From NCBI RefSeq assembly GCF_900105135.1, contig NZ_LT629741.1, positions 558,001-622,000 on the forward strand: a DNA stretch of 64,000 nt. The letters are read 5' to 3'. The stretch comes from Gramella sp. MAR_2010_147. Its GTDB lineage: Bacteria; Bacteroidota; Bacteroidia; Flavobacteriales; Flavobacteriaceae. Shown here in pieces: positions 38,165-48,000 of this stretch. The notes under the pieces are model-generated. The model was not told where the DNA came from, searched no databases, and saw only the letters and a list, made by a program, of their open reading frames with translations. The position numbers and the translations under genes are program-made. The first letter of the stretch is position 1; every line of letters starts with the position of its first letter.

Positions 38165-40653
38165 TATTTACCTATTGAGATTAGATTAGCAAATAGTCTA
38201 AACGCCCCTGGGACAGCTTCAGGAAACTGCCTGAAAAAGCTGATGCCTGTATAAATATAAAAGCCATCACCATATTTAGTTACCAAAAGGCTACCATTCT
38301 TAGGAGATTCATTTTTATCATGCATGCTAAGTATAGGGGTGAAGTTTTCATCCCAGCTGTCGGGAAAATAGAGTCCGCGTTCCTGTACCCATCCATCAAA
38401 GTCAGCTTTAGTTAATTTATTAGGTGAATTTAATACCATATGATCGGGTTGAAGAAAAGTGATTTCTGCATTTTCTTCAGTGACTCTATCTCTTGAAAGA
38501 TCTAAGGGATATGGAGCTAGATTATCCAGAAGTAATCCGCGACTGGTGTTATATTGAACGATCATCGTTCCGCCTTGTTTTACGTAATCGAATAAAATAT
38601 TTTGTTTAAATTTTAATTCTTCAACGATGTTATAAGCCCTGATCCCAATCACTACGGCATCAAAACTTTTCAGGTAATCACTTGAAATGGAGGCCGGAGA
38701 TATTTTTGTTACATCGTATCCAATTTGTTCCAAACTTTCTGGTACTACATCGCCAGCGCCTTCAATATATGCTATATTCTTACCTTTCTTTTCGATATCA
38801 AGCTTTACCAGTTTTAGACTGGCGGGCATAATAATATTTTGATCAGGAAAATGCTCATAATTTATTTCGACCAGTTTTTCTTTATACTTTTCGCCATTTA
38901 CAGTGGCTACGGTAGTAAGACTGGATTCACTCTGAGTTTTGGGAGGTGTTATCTTAAACGTAAGACTGGCATTACCTCCTTTTTGAGCTATAGAAAAATT
39001 TGTTTTAACAGGTTCTATTTTCCAGCCTGTACCCGCTTGTAAATTCAGTTCACCATTAATATTCGCTTTGTTGGAAGTAATCAGCACCTCTACAAGCCTT
39101 GTTTCAGAATTATTGAATATCAATACATCTTCCTTGAAATTCAGTGTAATTGCAGGGACTATTTCAAAGTTTTTATAGGTTTCACCAAACACCTCGTCAT
39201 TGTATTTATAAACTACCGGTTTATGAAAATCAATTTTCACACCATTAAAGTTGATATTAAAGGTTGCCTTAGTGTTTAGCGGTGTCTCTGGAAGACCCCG
39301 TAAATTTTGATCTTTCACTGCATACATTCCCATGCTTCCTTTTTCCTTCAACCAGTATGGAGTTGTAAACTCTGCGGAAGAAGGGATTCTGAAAATCATA
39401 TTGCTATCCCAACCTTCATTGTTTAATAGGTTTGCGTCAGGTTGAATTTTAGAATTATTAGGAGTCAATTCAACAGAGCTTAACTGGATGTTTTCATCGC
39501 TCCTGTTTATGGCTTCCAGTCGTACTTGTAAATCTTCGGAAGGTGTTGTCGTTGCTTTTTCAGCTATAGCCTCAAGATACAGCCCCGATGCAGCATAGAT
39601 GATATCTTTTATTTCTTCAGTTTTGATCTCCCTCCAGTGATCGTCCTCAAGATCCTGAATTAGACTATATGCCTTTAATAATTGCGGTAGATGTTTGGAA
39701 GGCTGTTCAAAATTAAAATTATCTTCCACACTTTTTAAAATTTCGGAAATTGCCTTTCCGCCTTTTATACGATTCCAGGAAGTATCTATGCCTCCAAATA
39801 TGCCAGAATCTTTCTCCGGTAAATCACCTTTTAGTAATTCCAGATATTCCATCTGTTTTCCACGACTTCCCGTACTCCCAAACCCCTGCGAACGATGCTG
39901 ACTTCTACTTAGGGATGCAATTTCAGGATTTGATAAACCTCTGATAGGAAAATAGGTTCCGGTATCAAAGCTTAAAAAGTTAGATTTATCTGCTTCCTGA
40001 AATGCTTCATCGCCACCATAAAACCAGGGTGAAGTGTTAAAAAACAAGCGTTGAGGCTGGTATGCATCAACATATTCAAATTGTGAGCTATAGGCATCCT
40101 TGTTTCCAGCCATTTCAAAGGCCTCAAAACTGAGCATTGCCGAAGAAGTATGATGACCATGGGTACTGCCGGGAGTGCGGTGATCAAATCGGTTAATGAT
40201 TACATCTGGCCTGAATTTTCTTATAATCCATACCACATCACTTAAAACTTCATCTTTATTCCATATCTCCAGAGTTTCTGCCGGAGTTTTTGAATACCCA
40301 AAATCATTAGCTCTCGTAAAAAATTGCTGCCCTCCATCTATTTTTCTGGCTGCAAGCAACTCCTGTGTTCTAATTAAACCTAATTGCTCCCTTAATTCCG
40401 GACCGATGAGGTTTTGACCGCCGTCGCCTCTGGTTAAAGATAAATAAGCAGTTCTTGCATTCTTTTCATTAGAAAAATAGGAAATAAGCCTGGTGTTTTC
40501 ATCATCCGGATGCGCGGCGATATAGAGAACTGAACCCAAAAAGTTCAGTTTTTTTATATGGTTGTAAATTTCAGAAGAACTCCATTTTTCCGGTGCCTGT
40601 GCTTTTCCAACACAAAAACATAGAAGAAACAGGACAAAAAATAACTTGCGCAT
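38164..40653 (-). CDS. PIG-L family deacetylase with large C-terminal extension
   Basis: The 829-residue exported protein has a signal peptide (MRKLFFVLFLLC... ending GKAQ) and an N-terminal PIG-L/LmbE domain: VLYIAAHPDDENTRLISY (AHPDDE zinc motif), then SLTRGDGGQNLIG, RFDHRTPGSTHGHHTSS with further metal ligands. The remaining part has beta-sandwich segments and a C-terminal domain resembling a class I glutamine amidotransferase-like fold (FDAVVIGIRAYN, YVKQGGTMIVQYNT). PIG-L enzymes remove acetyl groups from N-acetylglucosamine-type sugars. I start at 40653 because the in-frame extension to 40749 lies across the promoter box at 40670-40677 and precedes the signal peptide. Confidence 0.9.
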   Translation of the reverse strand: MRKLFFVLFLLCFCVGKAQAPEKWSSSEIYNHIKKLNFLGSVLYIAAHPDDENTRLISYFSNEKNARTAYLSLTRGDGGQNLIGPELREQLGLIRTQELLAARKIDGGQQFFTRANDFGYSKTPAETLEIWNKDEVLSDVVWIIRKFRPDVIINRFDHRTPGSTHGHHTSSAMLSFEAFEMAGNKDAYSSQFEYVDAYQPQRLFFNTSPWFYGGDEAFQEADKSNFLSFDTGTYFPIRGLSNPEIASLSRSQHRSQGFGSTGSRGKQMEYLELLKGDLPEKDSGIFGGIDTSWNRIKGGKAISEILKSVEDNFNFEQPSKHLPQLLKAYSLIQDLEDDHWREIKTEEIKDIIYAASGLYLEAIAEKATTTPSEDLQVRLEAINRSDENIQLSSVELTPNNSKIQPDANLLNNEGWDSNMIFRIPSSAEFTTPYWLKEKGSMGMYAVKDQNLRGLPETPLNTKATFNINFNGVKIDFHKPVVYKYNDEVFGETYKNFEIVPAITLNFKEDVLIFNNSETRLVEVLITSNKANINGELNLQAGTGWKIEPVKTNFSIAQKGGNASLTFKITPPKTQSESSLTTVATVNGEKYKEKLVEINYEHFPDQNIIMPASLKLVKLDIEKKGKNIAYIEGAGDVVPESLEQIGYDVTKISPASISSDYLKSFDAVVIGIRAYNIVEELKFKQNILFDYVKQGGTMIVQYNTSRGLLLDNLAPYPLDLSRDRVTEENAEITFLQPDHMVLNSPNKLTKADFDGWVQERGLYFPDSWDENFTPILSMHDKNESPKNGSLLVTKYGDGFYIYTGISFFRQFPEAVPGAFRLFANLISIGK

Positions 40654-40669
40654 GAACTTACGGTTTTCC

Positions 40670-40677
40670 CAAATATA
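40670..40677 (-). promoter_or_regulatory. Putative promoter -7 box of the PIG-L/symporter operon
   Basis: The minus strand reads TATATTTG, a perfect TAnnTTTG box, 17 nt upstream of the PIG-L ATG at 40653. It lies within the sequence after the MscS gene start region, so the operon may be transcribed on its own. Confidence 0.55.
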
Positions 40678-40723
40678 AAAACTTTCAATGCTCCCCGGTG
40701 AATATTTTCGGCTTCTTTTAATT

Positions 40724-41263
40724 TTAAAGAGCTTCCTTGCCATCATCATGTCTTCCCTGAACCTGAACCAGTGAAACAGCTTTTTGAAGAATAAGGTTGT
40801 TGGGGTAGGTAATTAATTCTCCTTCTGAGGTTCTTAGATGGAGGTGAAACGCCTTAATGTCTTCAATTTCTGCTTCAATGGGCATATCTTTATCATGAAT
40901 TTTAATGGTGTCTCCAATTTTATAGGGAAATGAAAAGAACATGATCACCCCTGAGGTGATATTGCTAAGAATAGACCAGATTGCAAATAGGGCAACCCCA
41001 ATTACTGCAAAGGCCGAAGAAAATATCAGGGATAATTCGGTTAAACCAACTCCCCAGGCAATAGCCAAAAGGAATGCCGCTACTAGAAGGATGAGTATGT
41101 TGATATATTTAAACATAAGCCGCGTCCTGGTAAGGCTGATTTCACTTTTTTTACCAACCTTATTAGCTGCTTTTTTCAGAAGGAACTGAATGACCGAAAG
41201 AAGAATAAGTATACCTGCCGTATAACTCAATTCATACCTGTAAGAAAATAGGATCTCGTACAT
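40724..41263 (-). CDS. Small mechanosensitive channel, MscS family
   Basis: The 179-residue protein has two to three N-terminal transmembrane helices, then the MscS pore region and beta domain: AFAVIGVALFAIWSILSNITSGVIM, followed by FPYKIGDTIKIHDKD and a EGELITYPNNLI segment. It lacks the usual C-terminal alpha/beta domain of E. coli MscS (286 residues), so it is a minimal form. It should open under membrane tension to release solutes. Its ATG overlaps the stop of the upstream lipoprotein gene by one base. It ends the 40724-44948 operon. Confidence 0.85.
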   Translation of the reverse strand: MYEILFSYRYELSYTAGILILLSVIQFLLKKAANKVGKKSEISLTRTRLMFKYINILILLVAAFLLAIAWGVGLTELSLIFSSAFAVIGVALFAIWSILSNITSGVIMFFSFPYKIGDTIKIHDKDMPIEAEIEDIKAFHLHLRTSEGELITYPNNLILQKAVSLVQVQGRHDDGKEAL

Positions 41264-42150
41264 TAATTTAAATCTAATTTTTGCCGTAAAGGTAGGTCTT
41301 TATTAGAATTTTTATTCCAATAATCACTTTTTAGACGTTGTTTTTTGATTGCTTTTGTTGTTAAAACCTGGGCGTTCTCACCAAATCCAGAAGGATAGGA
41401 TTCTTCCCATTTTTCTATAGTAAACGGAAAGGTCCTGCTATAGTATATTTTAAGTTCCCTCTTTAATTCAGGATAGGTCAATTGGTACACATTAAATTCA
41501 TCTGTAGTAAAATATTCTCCTGAAGCGCTATATGCTTTTACTGGCTGATGGCTAAATCGCAGGTATTCAAAAGATGGAAGCATTTTAAATTCTCCCGTTG
41601 GGAGTTTGTCATGTTCAATTCTAAGACGATTCCATATCTCATTCTCCAGAGGAATTTTCTCAATTTCAATTTCCTGGTCTGCTTCTCCTGCAAAATAAGA
41701 ATGACTGGTTAAATTAAAATTCTTGCGATTGTTGAGCTGCATATAAACCTGTCCGCACCATTCCTGTATAGATGTTGAAACTTTTAAAGCATGTTCTTCC
41801 CCATTTAGAGGATAAAAACTGCTTTGCATAACACTATAAGGATATATCCCTGTGATAAAATTTTTGGTTGCGTTTAATTTTAATACAGAAATGTTCTCCT
41901 CGTTTTTAGTATTGGCTTTTACCTGTTCATCTGGTAGAAAATCTTCCGTTACATAAATGAGTACTGCTTCACCTTCTCTTATTTCACCGTATCTTGCCTG
42001 TTCCAGATCATACGAAGTGATTTCGGCTTCGCCTGAATACCAGTAATCTTTAAATTCAGTAGAAAGTTTTAGCTCGGTTTTTTCTTCGGAAGGATTTCCA
42101 CAGGAAAAACAAAGTGCAGCAAAAAGACAAATAGTAAGAAACCGAAACAT
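41263..42150 (-). CDS. Lipoprotein of unknown function, downstream of maf
   Basis: The 295-residue protein starts with a lipoprotein signal (MFRFLTICLFAALCFSCG; lipobox LCFSC with Cys17). The mature part has YWYSGEAEITSYDLEQARYGE, VLIYVTEDFLPDEQVK and EWCGQVYMQL. I recognise no named domain. Relatives in databases are, from memory, sometimes labelled as septum formation inhibitor Maf; that label belongs to the next gene. It lies 23 nt after maf and overlaps the MscS start by one base, so it is a conserved operon member anchored in the envelope. Confidence 0.75.
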   Translation of the reverse strand: MFRFLTICLFAALCFSCGNPSEEKTELKLSTEFKDYWYSGEAEITSYDLEQARYGEIREGEAVLIYVTEDFLPDEQVKANTKNEENISVLKLNATKNFITGIYPYSVMQSSFYPLNGEEHALKVSTSIQEWCGQVYMQLNNRKNFNLTSHSYFAGEADQEIEIEKIPLENEIWNRLRIEHDKLPTGEFKMLPSFEYLRFSHQPVKAYSASGEYFTTDEFNVYQLTYPELKRELKIYYSRTFPFTIEKWEESYPSGFGENAQVLTTKAIKKQRLKSDYWNKNSNKDLPLRQKLDLN

Positions 42151-42173
42151 ATTTTTTATTAAAGTTACAAATT

Positions 42174-42764
42174 TCAGGAGTTAAGCATTTCTTTTAAAGT
42201 CTTATAAACTTCGTACGTAGGAAGTCCTACCACATTAAAATAACTGCCTTCAATTTTTCTTATACCAATAAGTCCAATCCATTCCTGTATTGCGTAGCCT
42301 CCAGCTTTGTCAAATGGTTTATAGTTGGTAACATAATATTCAATTTCTTCAATGCTCAATTCTGAAAAATAAACTTTGGTGGTATGGTTCAGGATCTTCT
42401 GTGAATCTTTTGAAGTAAAGCAAACGGAGGTGATCACTTCATGTCTTTTTCCTGAAAGAGAACTGATTATTCTTACGGCTTCAGCATGATCCTTAGGTTT
42501 TCCCAGCGCCTCGCCATCATTGTAAACGATAGTATCGCTCGTGATCAAAATTTGATGTTTTTTAAGTTCATTTTTAAAAGCTTCCGCTTTAAGTGCCGAA
42601 AGGAAATCTGTGATTTTCTCCCTTTTTAAATGTTCGGGAAACACTTCATCTACAGGTCTAACGTCTATTTTTACCGGGATATTAAGATCTTCAAAAAATT
42701 GTTGTCTTCTTGGTGATCCCGATGCCAGGATGATTTCGTGATCTTTCAGTAGTTCTTGTAGCAT
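42174..42764 (-). CDS. maf: Maf-family nucleoside triphosphate pyrophosphatase
   Basis: The 196-residue protein has the Maf signature ILASGSPRRQQFFEDL, followed by the ITSDTIVYNDGEALGKP motif and KAGGYAIQEW near the C-terminus. Maf proteins hydrolyse non-canonical or selected nucleoside triphosphates (dTTP/UTP or methylated forms) and have been linked to cell division. I start at the ATG at 42764 (MLQELL) instead of an upstream in-frame start at 42797, since that would overlap the UbiA gene by 29 bp and precede the conserved N-terminus with unrelated residues. Confidence 0.9.
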   Translation of the reverse strand: MLQELLKDHEIILASGSPRRQQFFEDLNIPVKIDVRPVDEVFPEHLKREKITDFLSALKAEAFKNELKKHQILITSDTIVYNDGEALGKPKDHAEAVRIISSLSGKRHEVITSVCFTSKDSQKILNHTTKVYFSELSIEEIEYYVTNYKPFDKAGGYAIQEWIGLIGIRKIEGSYFNVVGLPTYEVYKTLKEMLNS

Positions 42765-42768
42765 ATAT

Positions 42769-43683
42769 TTAGAGTAAAATGAATTGCAGTAAACCAATGG
42801 AGATTAACCCGAAGAAAAGAACGAATTTCAGAATAAGACTAAGCCTGGTATATTCAGATTTTTTTTCAGCAGTCCAAATGTTCACCAGAAAGAAAAGGAG
42901 TGGAGCTACCAATAAAAAAAGCGCATAAACCACCGCTGCTATATTTTCGAAAAGGTATTGATAGATATAATAGATTAAAAAAATCAATGGCGCAAGTCCA
43001 AGAATAAGAAGAATCCTGTTTGTTCGCTTTTTGCCAAGGGTTATAGGAAGTGTTTTATAACCTGCATTGTAATCGCCGTCTATATCTTCCTGATCTTTTA
43101 TGATCTCTCTCAATAAATTCACCAAAAAAGCAAAAATGGAATAGTCTATTAAAATTGAAAATATCACCGACTGGGTTTGCTGATTTTGCGGCGTGATTGC
43201 GGGTAAAAGGTCATAAAGGCCAACACCAACAGGAATAAGCCCTACAATTAGACTTACCAGAATATTACCAACTAGAACCGTTTGCTGAAGCTGAGAGTTA
43301 TAAATATATAATGCGGCAGAACCCAGGATAAAAAATGCTGAAAACCCAGGTTTACCTATCATATTTGAAAGGTAGAAACCTAATCCAACTCCAATAATAT
43401 TCAGAATAAAGAATAATCTATAGGCAGTCTTTTCTGAAATATGGTGATTTATAATAGCACGAGAAGGTTTGTTTTCAAGATCTGCCGGGATATCATAAAT
43501 ATCATTGATCACATAACCTGATGCAGCTACACAAACTACCGCCAGCACTAGCATAGAGAAACCGAAAAGGTTTAAAGTGATCGCAACTCCAAAAGGTTCA
43601 AATAATCCATATTTGATAAGAAACATGGTAAGCGCGATAAAAATGAGATTGCCCGCTCTAATAAGCTTAAGATAATGTAGCAT
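42769..43683 (-). CDS. UbiA-family prenyltransferase (geranylgeranylglycerol-phosphate type)
   Basis: The 304-residue membrane protein has about eight helices and the two aspartate-rich motifs of the family: NDIYDIPADLENKPSRA (NDxxD type) and DQEDIDGDYNAGYKTLPI. Bacteroidota homologues are often annotated as geranylgeranylglycerol-phosphate geranylgeranyltransferase, but the prenyl acceptor cannot be told from sequence alone. It lies 4 nt after kdsC and just before maf in the same operon. Confidence 0.85.
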   Translation of the reverse strand: MLHYLKLIRAGNLIFIALTMFLIKYGLFEPFGVAITLNLFGFSMLVLAVVCVAASGYVINDIYDIPADLENKPSRAIINHHISEKTAYRLFFILNIIGVGLGFYLSNMIGKPGFSAFFILGSAALYIYNSQLQQTVLVGNILVSLIVGLIPVGVGLYDLLPAITPQNQQTQSVIFSILIDYSIFAFLVNLLREIIKDQEDIDGDYNAGYKTLPITLGKKRTNRILLILGLAPLIFLIYYIYQYLFENIAAVVYALFLLVAPLLFFLVNIWTAEKKSEYTRLSLILKFVLFFGLISIGLLQFILL

Positions 43684-43687
43684 TCAA

Positions 43688-44203
43688 TCAGGAATTTTTA
43701 TCCATCCATTTTCCCTGAACTTTCATCACCTGTTCGATAACATCACGAACACATCCTTCACCGCCTTTTTTGTGGGATACATACAAAGAAACATCTTTCA
43801 CTTCAGGTACCGCATCCTGCGGGCAGCATGGCAATCCAACCAGTTTCATGGGGTAGTAATCTGGAATGTCGTCTCCCATATATAGCACCTGCTCCGGTTT
43901 TATATTGTAAATATCAAAGAATTCATCCATTTGCTCTACTTTATCACTAATTCCAAGATAAATATCGGTGATTCCAAGATCACGAAGACGTTGTCTCACG
44001 CCTTCATTTTTCCCCCCGCTGATAATGCATACGGTATAACCAGCATTCTGAGCCATTTTCATGGCATAACCATCTTTTGTATTCATGGTTCTAAGAAGTT
44101 CTCCTTTTGTAGAAATTTGTATGGATCCGTCAGTTAATACTCCATCCACGTCGAAAACAAATGTATTTATTTGATTTAGGTGTTCTTTATAGCTTTTTTC
44201 CAT
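43688..44203 (-). CDS. kdsC: KDO 8-phosphate phosphatase (HAD family)
   Basis: The 171-residue protein is a C0-type HAD phosphatase with FDVDGVLTDGSI (catalytic Asp18 and Asp20), ISGGKNEGVRQRLRDLGI with the conserved lysine/serine region, and MGDDIPDYYPM (motif IV). The short size without a cap domain fits KdsC, which forms a tetramer and converts Kdo-8-phosphate to Kdo for lipopolysaccharide synthesis. kdsB, the next enzyme, is at 30995-31741. Its start overlaps the DUF2520 gene by 17 bases. Confidence 0.9.
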   Translation of the reverse strand: MEKSYKEHLNQINTFVFDVDGVLTDGSIQISTKGELLRTMNTKDGYAMKMAQNAGYTVCIISGGKNEGVRQRLRDLGITDIYLGISDKVEQMDEFFDIYNIKPEQVLYMGDDIPDYYPMKLVGLPCCPQDAVPEVKDVSLYVSHKKGGEGCVRDVIEQVMKVQGKWMDKNS

Positions 44204-44948
44204 GTAAGTTCTGAATAGATTCGGTTAAAATAGTATAGATTTTTTTTCGGTCTTCATCCAGCATTTCCAGATGTGCCGCTATTGTTTTTTGATCATTTCT
44301 AAGGGCAGGCCCTGTTTGAGCTGAATATGGATCCAGGCTTTCCAGCTTATTTACCGTCTCTTTTATAAGTGGTCTTAAAATATCAAATGGAAGTTCTTCT
44401 TTTTTGCAGAAATCGGCAGCCAGTGTAAATAGGTGATTACTGAAATTATTAATAAAAACGGCGGAAACATGAAGTGCCTTACGCTGGTCTGAATTTACTT
44501 CAAAAACCCGATCGCTTATTCTGGATGCGATCTTTTTTAGAAAATTTAAATTCTTTTCTGAATTGGCTTCCAGGCAAAGTGGGATTTCTCGAAAATTAAC
44601 AGCTTTGTTTTTCGAAAAAGTTTGGAGGGGGTAAAAAACGCCATAGTTCTCAAATTTTGATAATATAGTGAGAGGTTGGCTACCTGAAGTATGAGCAACA
44701 ATTCCATTTTTTGAATCAAGTTTTTCAGCGATTTCTTCAATGGCCTCATCTCTAATAGCAATTAGATAAAGATCTGCTTCCTGGATCGCTTCTAAAGATG
44801 ATACTCTTTTTGTAGGATCTTCCACAAAATACAGATGCTGTTTATTTCGGTTAAAAACCTGAATGACATCCAGTTGCTTGGATTTTGAAAAGCTTTGGTA
44901 CAAGTGAGTTGCAACATTGCCAGCACCAATAATTACCACTTTGATCAT
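44187..44948 (-). CDS. Rossmann-like/DUF2520 domain protein
   Basis: The 253-residue protein has an N-terminal Rossmann-type domain (VVIIGAGNVATHLYQSF; IAIRDEAIEEIAEKL; VAHTSGSQPL) and a C-terminal helical DUF2520 domain with ALHVSAVFINNFSNHL and a PLIKETVNKL segment. The family resembles pyrroline-5-carboxylate reductase-like or ketopantoate reductase-like enzymes, but its reaction is not known. It is the first gene of the operon that continues with kdsC, UbiA, maf, lipoprotein and mscS. Confidence 0.85.
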   Translation of the reverse strand: MIKVVIIGAGNVATHLYQSFSKSKQLDVIQVFNRNKQHLYFVEDPTKRVSSLEAIQEADLYLIAIRDEAIEEIAEKLDSKNGIVAHTSGSQPLTILSKFENYGVFYPLQTFSKNKAVNFREIPLCLEANSEKNLNFLKKIASRISDRVFEVNSDQRKALHVSAVFINNFSNHLFTLAADFCKKEELPFDILRPLIKETVNKLESLDPYSAQTGPALRNDQKTIAAHLEMLDEDRKKIYTILTESIQNLHGKKL

Positions 44949-45043
44949 GCGGCTAAAATACCAAAAATTTCAAGCAGGTAAAATTAACATTTGTAGACTT
45001 CAGAATGAATTGAGATTAGCCTTTAAAACTGATAATAAATCGT

Positions 45044-45051
45044 TAAATTTG
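45044..45051 (+). promoter_or_regulatory. Putative promoter -7 box for ccsBA
   Basis: TAAATTTG matches TAnnTTTG. A weak -33 candidate (TTTA, 45022-45025) lies 18 nt upstream. The box is 26 nt before the ccsBA ATG at 45077. Confidence 0.5.
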
Positions 45052-45076
45052 CAGCCGTTAAAATGACACTTCTTCC

Positions 45077-48000
45077 ATGCAGAAAAAAATAGCCTCTATC
45101 CTTTTTTCTACCCGAATAATGGCCGTCTTATTTATCCTTTTTGCAATTGCCATGGCCATGGGGACACTTATAGAAACCTGGTACAGTATTGAAACGGCAA
45201 GAATCTTAATTTATAATACGTGGTGGTTTGAAGCCATTATGCTTTTTCTTTTAATAAATTTCATAGGGAATATTAAAAGATATAACCTTCATAAAAGGGA
45301 AAAGTGGAGTAGTTTACTATTGCACCTTTCATTCATCCTTATCCTAATTGGTGCATTTATTACCCGTTATATCAGTTATGAAGGTATTATGCCCATTAGG
45401 GAAGGCGAGACCACTAATATTTATTTGAGTACTGAAAGCTATCTTACCTTTTTTGTAGATGGTGAGATTGATGGGCAGCCGCGTAGAAGGGTACTGCAAG
45501 AGGATGTGCTTTTCGGGCCGGAAGTGGAGAATGATTATGTACTGAATACCGATTTTAATGGAAATCCGGTGAAGTTTGAAGTAATTAATTTTATCCATGG
45601 AGCTGAAGAAGCTTTGGTTCCAACCGAAGACGGAGAGAATTACCTGAAGATTGTAGAAGCGGGAGAAGGTCAAAGACATGATCATTATCTTAAGGAAGGT
45701 GAGGTAAGTAATATACATAATACACTGTTCACGCTGAATAGTCCTCAGGACGGAGCTATTAATATTCAGGTTGATGATGAAGGTAAGTATATAATTGATT
45801 CTCCTTTTGAAGGTACTTATATGCGTATGGCAGATCAAAAGCAGGGCGAGCTGGTAAAAGATTCTACCCAGGCCTTAATGCTGAGATCTCTTTATAATAT
45901 TGGGGCGATGCAGTTCGTAATTCCAGAGCCTGTAATTAAAGGAGAATATGATGTGGTGCCTACCAATCCAAAGACCAAACAGGATCTTGATGCGGTTACC
46001 TTGAAGGTCACTGCCAATGGAGAATCTGAAACTGTGACTTTATTAGGGGGAATGGGAACAGTTGCCGATCCGGCTCAAATTAACCTTGGAGACCTGGAAA
46101 TATTTTTGAAGTACGGTTCTATTGAGAAAGAATTGCCATTTGCATTAAAACTTAATGATTTTATTGCAGAAAAATATCCCGGAACTGCCGACAGGGAAAC
46201 TCCCGGTTATGCATCGTTCAAAAGTAAGGTTGAAATTATTGAAGAGGGAAAACAGCCTGAACCTTACGAGATCTATATGAATCATATTCTGGATAAAGAA
46301 GGATATCGATTTTTCCAGTCCAGTTTTGATCCTGATGAAAAAGGAACGGTGCTCTCTTTAAATCATGATTACTGGGGAACCTGGGTCACTTATATAGGTT
46401 ATACTCTTTTATATTTAGGATTAATGCTTATTCTATTTGATAAAGGCTCACGATTTGGAAATCTTAAAAAGATGCTGGATAAAGTAAAAGCGAAGAAAAA
46501 AGCGCTAAGCCTGATCGCTGTATTTTTATCACTTTCTTCAGGAATCTATGCTCAGGAGGATGATAATCATATGCATGATGAGACCGCCAAGGCTCAAATG
46601 GATAGTATCATTAAAGCTAATGTTGCAAGTGAAGAGCACGCCGCTCAATTCGGAAGACTGATTATTCAGGATGCCGGAGGAAGAATGAAACCTGCAAATA
46701 CCTATTCTTCAGAATTGCTTCGGAAACTTAGTAAATCTGATAAATATGAAGGATTAAGCTCAGATCAGGTACTGATTTCCATTACAGAAAACCCTACAGT
46801 ATGGTACAATGTTCCAATCATATTTGTAGAGAAACATAATGATAGTCTTCATAAGCTGCTTGGAGTGGAAGAAGGAAGAAAATATCTTTCCTTAACCGAT
46901 TTCTTTACCAATACCGGGGAATATAAGCTTTCAGGGCACTTGGATAAAGCATACAGAGCCGCTGTTCCGAATAAATTTCAAAAGGATTTTATTAATACGG
47001 ATAAAAAAGTAACTCTATTTTATCGGGCCCTTCAAGGTAAAGTGTTGAAGATATTTCCTGTTCCTGGAGATGAGAATAATAAATGGGTTTCGTATAAAGA
47101 AGTTGATGAGGCCAATTTAAAGGGCATGGATTCTGTCTATACGAAACAGATCCTTCCGTTGTACATCAATGCATTGCGTTCAGGACGCGAAACAGGTGAT
47201 TATTCTAAAGCCAATCAATATCTGGAAAGTATTAAAAGCTATCAGCAAAAATTTGGTGCGGAGGTAATGCCTTCCGAAGAAAAAATAGATGCGGAGATTA
47301 CTTATAACAAGTATAATATTTTTAAAAATCTCTACTGGATGTATATGCTGGCGGGGATCTTCATGCTCATATTCGTAATTACCAGAATTTTCAAGGATAA
47401 TAAATTTATCCGGAGTTTAATTTACGTGAGCATCGCAATTATTGCCATCTTGTTTACACTGCATACTGCTGGTCTAGGAGTAAGATGGTATATATCCGGA
47501 CACGCTCCCTGGAGTAATGCTTACGAATCTATGATCTATGTAGCCTGGGCTACTATGTTCTTTGGTCTGGCTTTCGGAAGAAAATCTAATTTAACAATTG
47601 CCTCTACCGCTTTTGTAACCGCTATGGTCTTGTGGAGCGCGCACCAGAACTGGACAGATCCAGCAATTGCCAATTTGCAGCCAGTGCTGGATTCCTACTG
47701 GTTAATGATACATGTCTCTGTAATTGTAGGGAGCTATGGCCCGTTAACCCTGGGAATGATATTAGGAGTAGTGTCTCTATTACTAATGACGCTTACCACC
47801 GAATCCAACAAAAAGAAAATTTTACTAAATATTCGTGAGATCACAATTATTACCGAAATGGCTTTGACCGTTGGTTTGGTAATGTTAACCATTGGAAACT
47901 TCCTGGGAGGACAGTGGGCTAACGAAAGTTGGGGTCGCTATTGGGGATGGGATCCAAAGGAAACCTGGGCACTAATTAGTATTATGATATATGCTTTTGT

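Noticed and set aside
40654..40749. Longer N-terminus of the PIG-L protein
   Set aside because: The extension crosses a TAnnTTTG box, precedes a good signal peptide and overlaps the MscS gene end.
41263..42150. Septum formation inhibitor Maf
   Set aside because: The sequence has a lipobox and no Maf signature; the real Maf signature (ASGSPRRQ) is in the neighbouring gene at 42174-42764.
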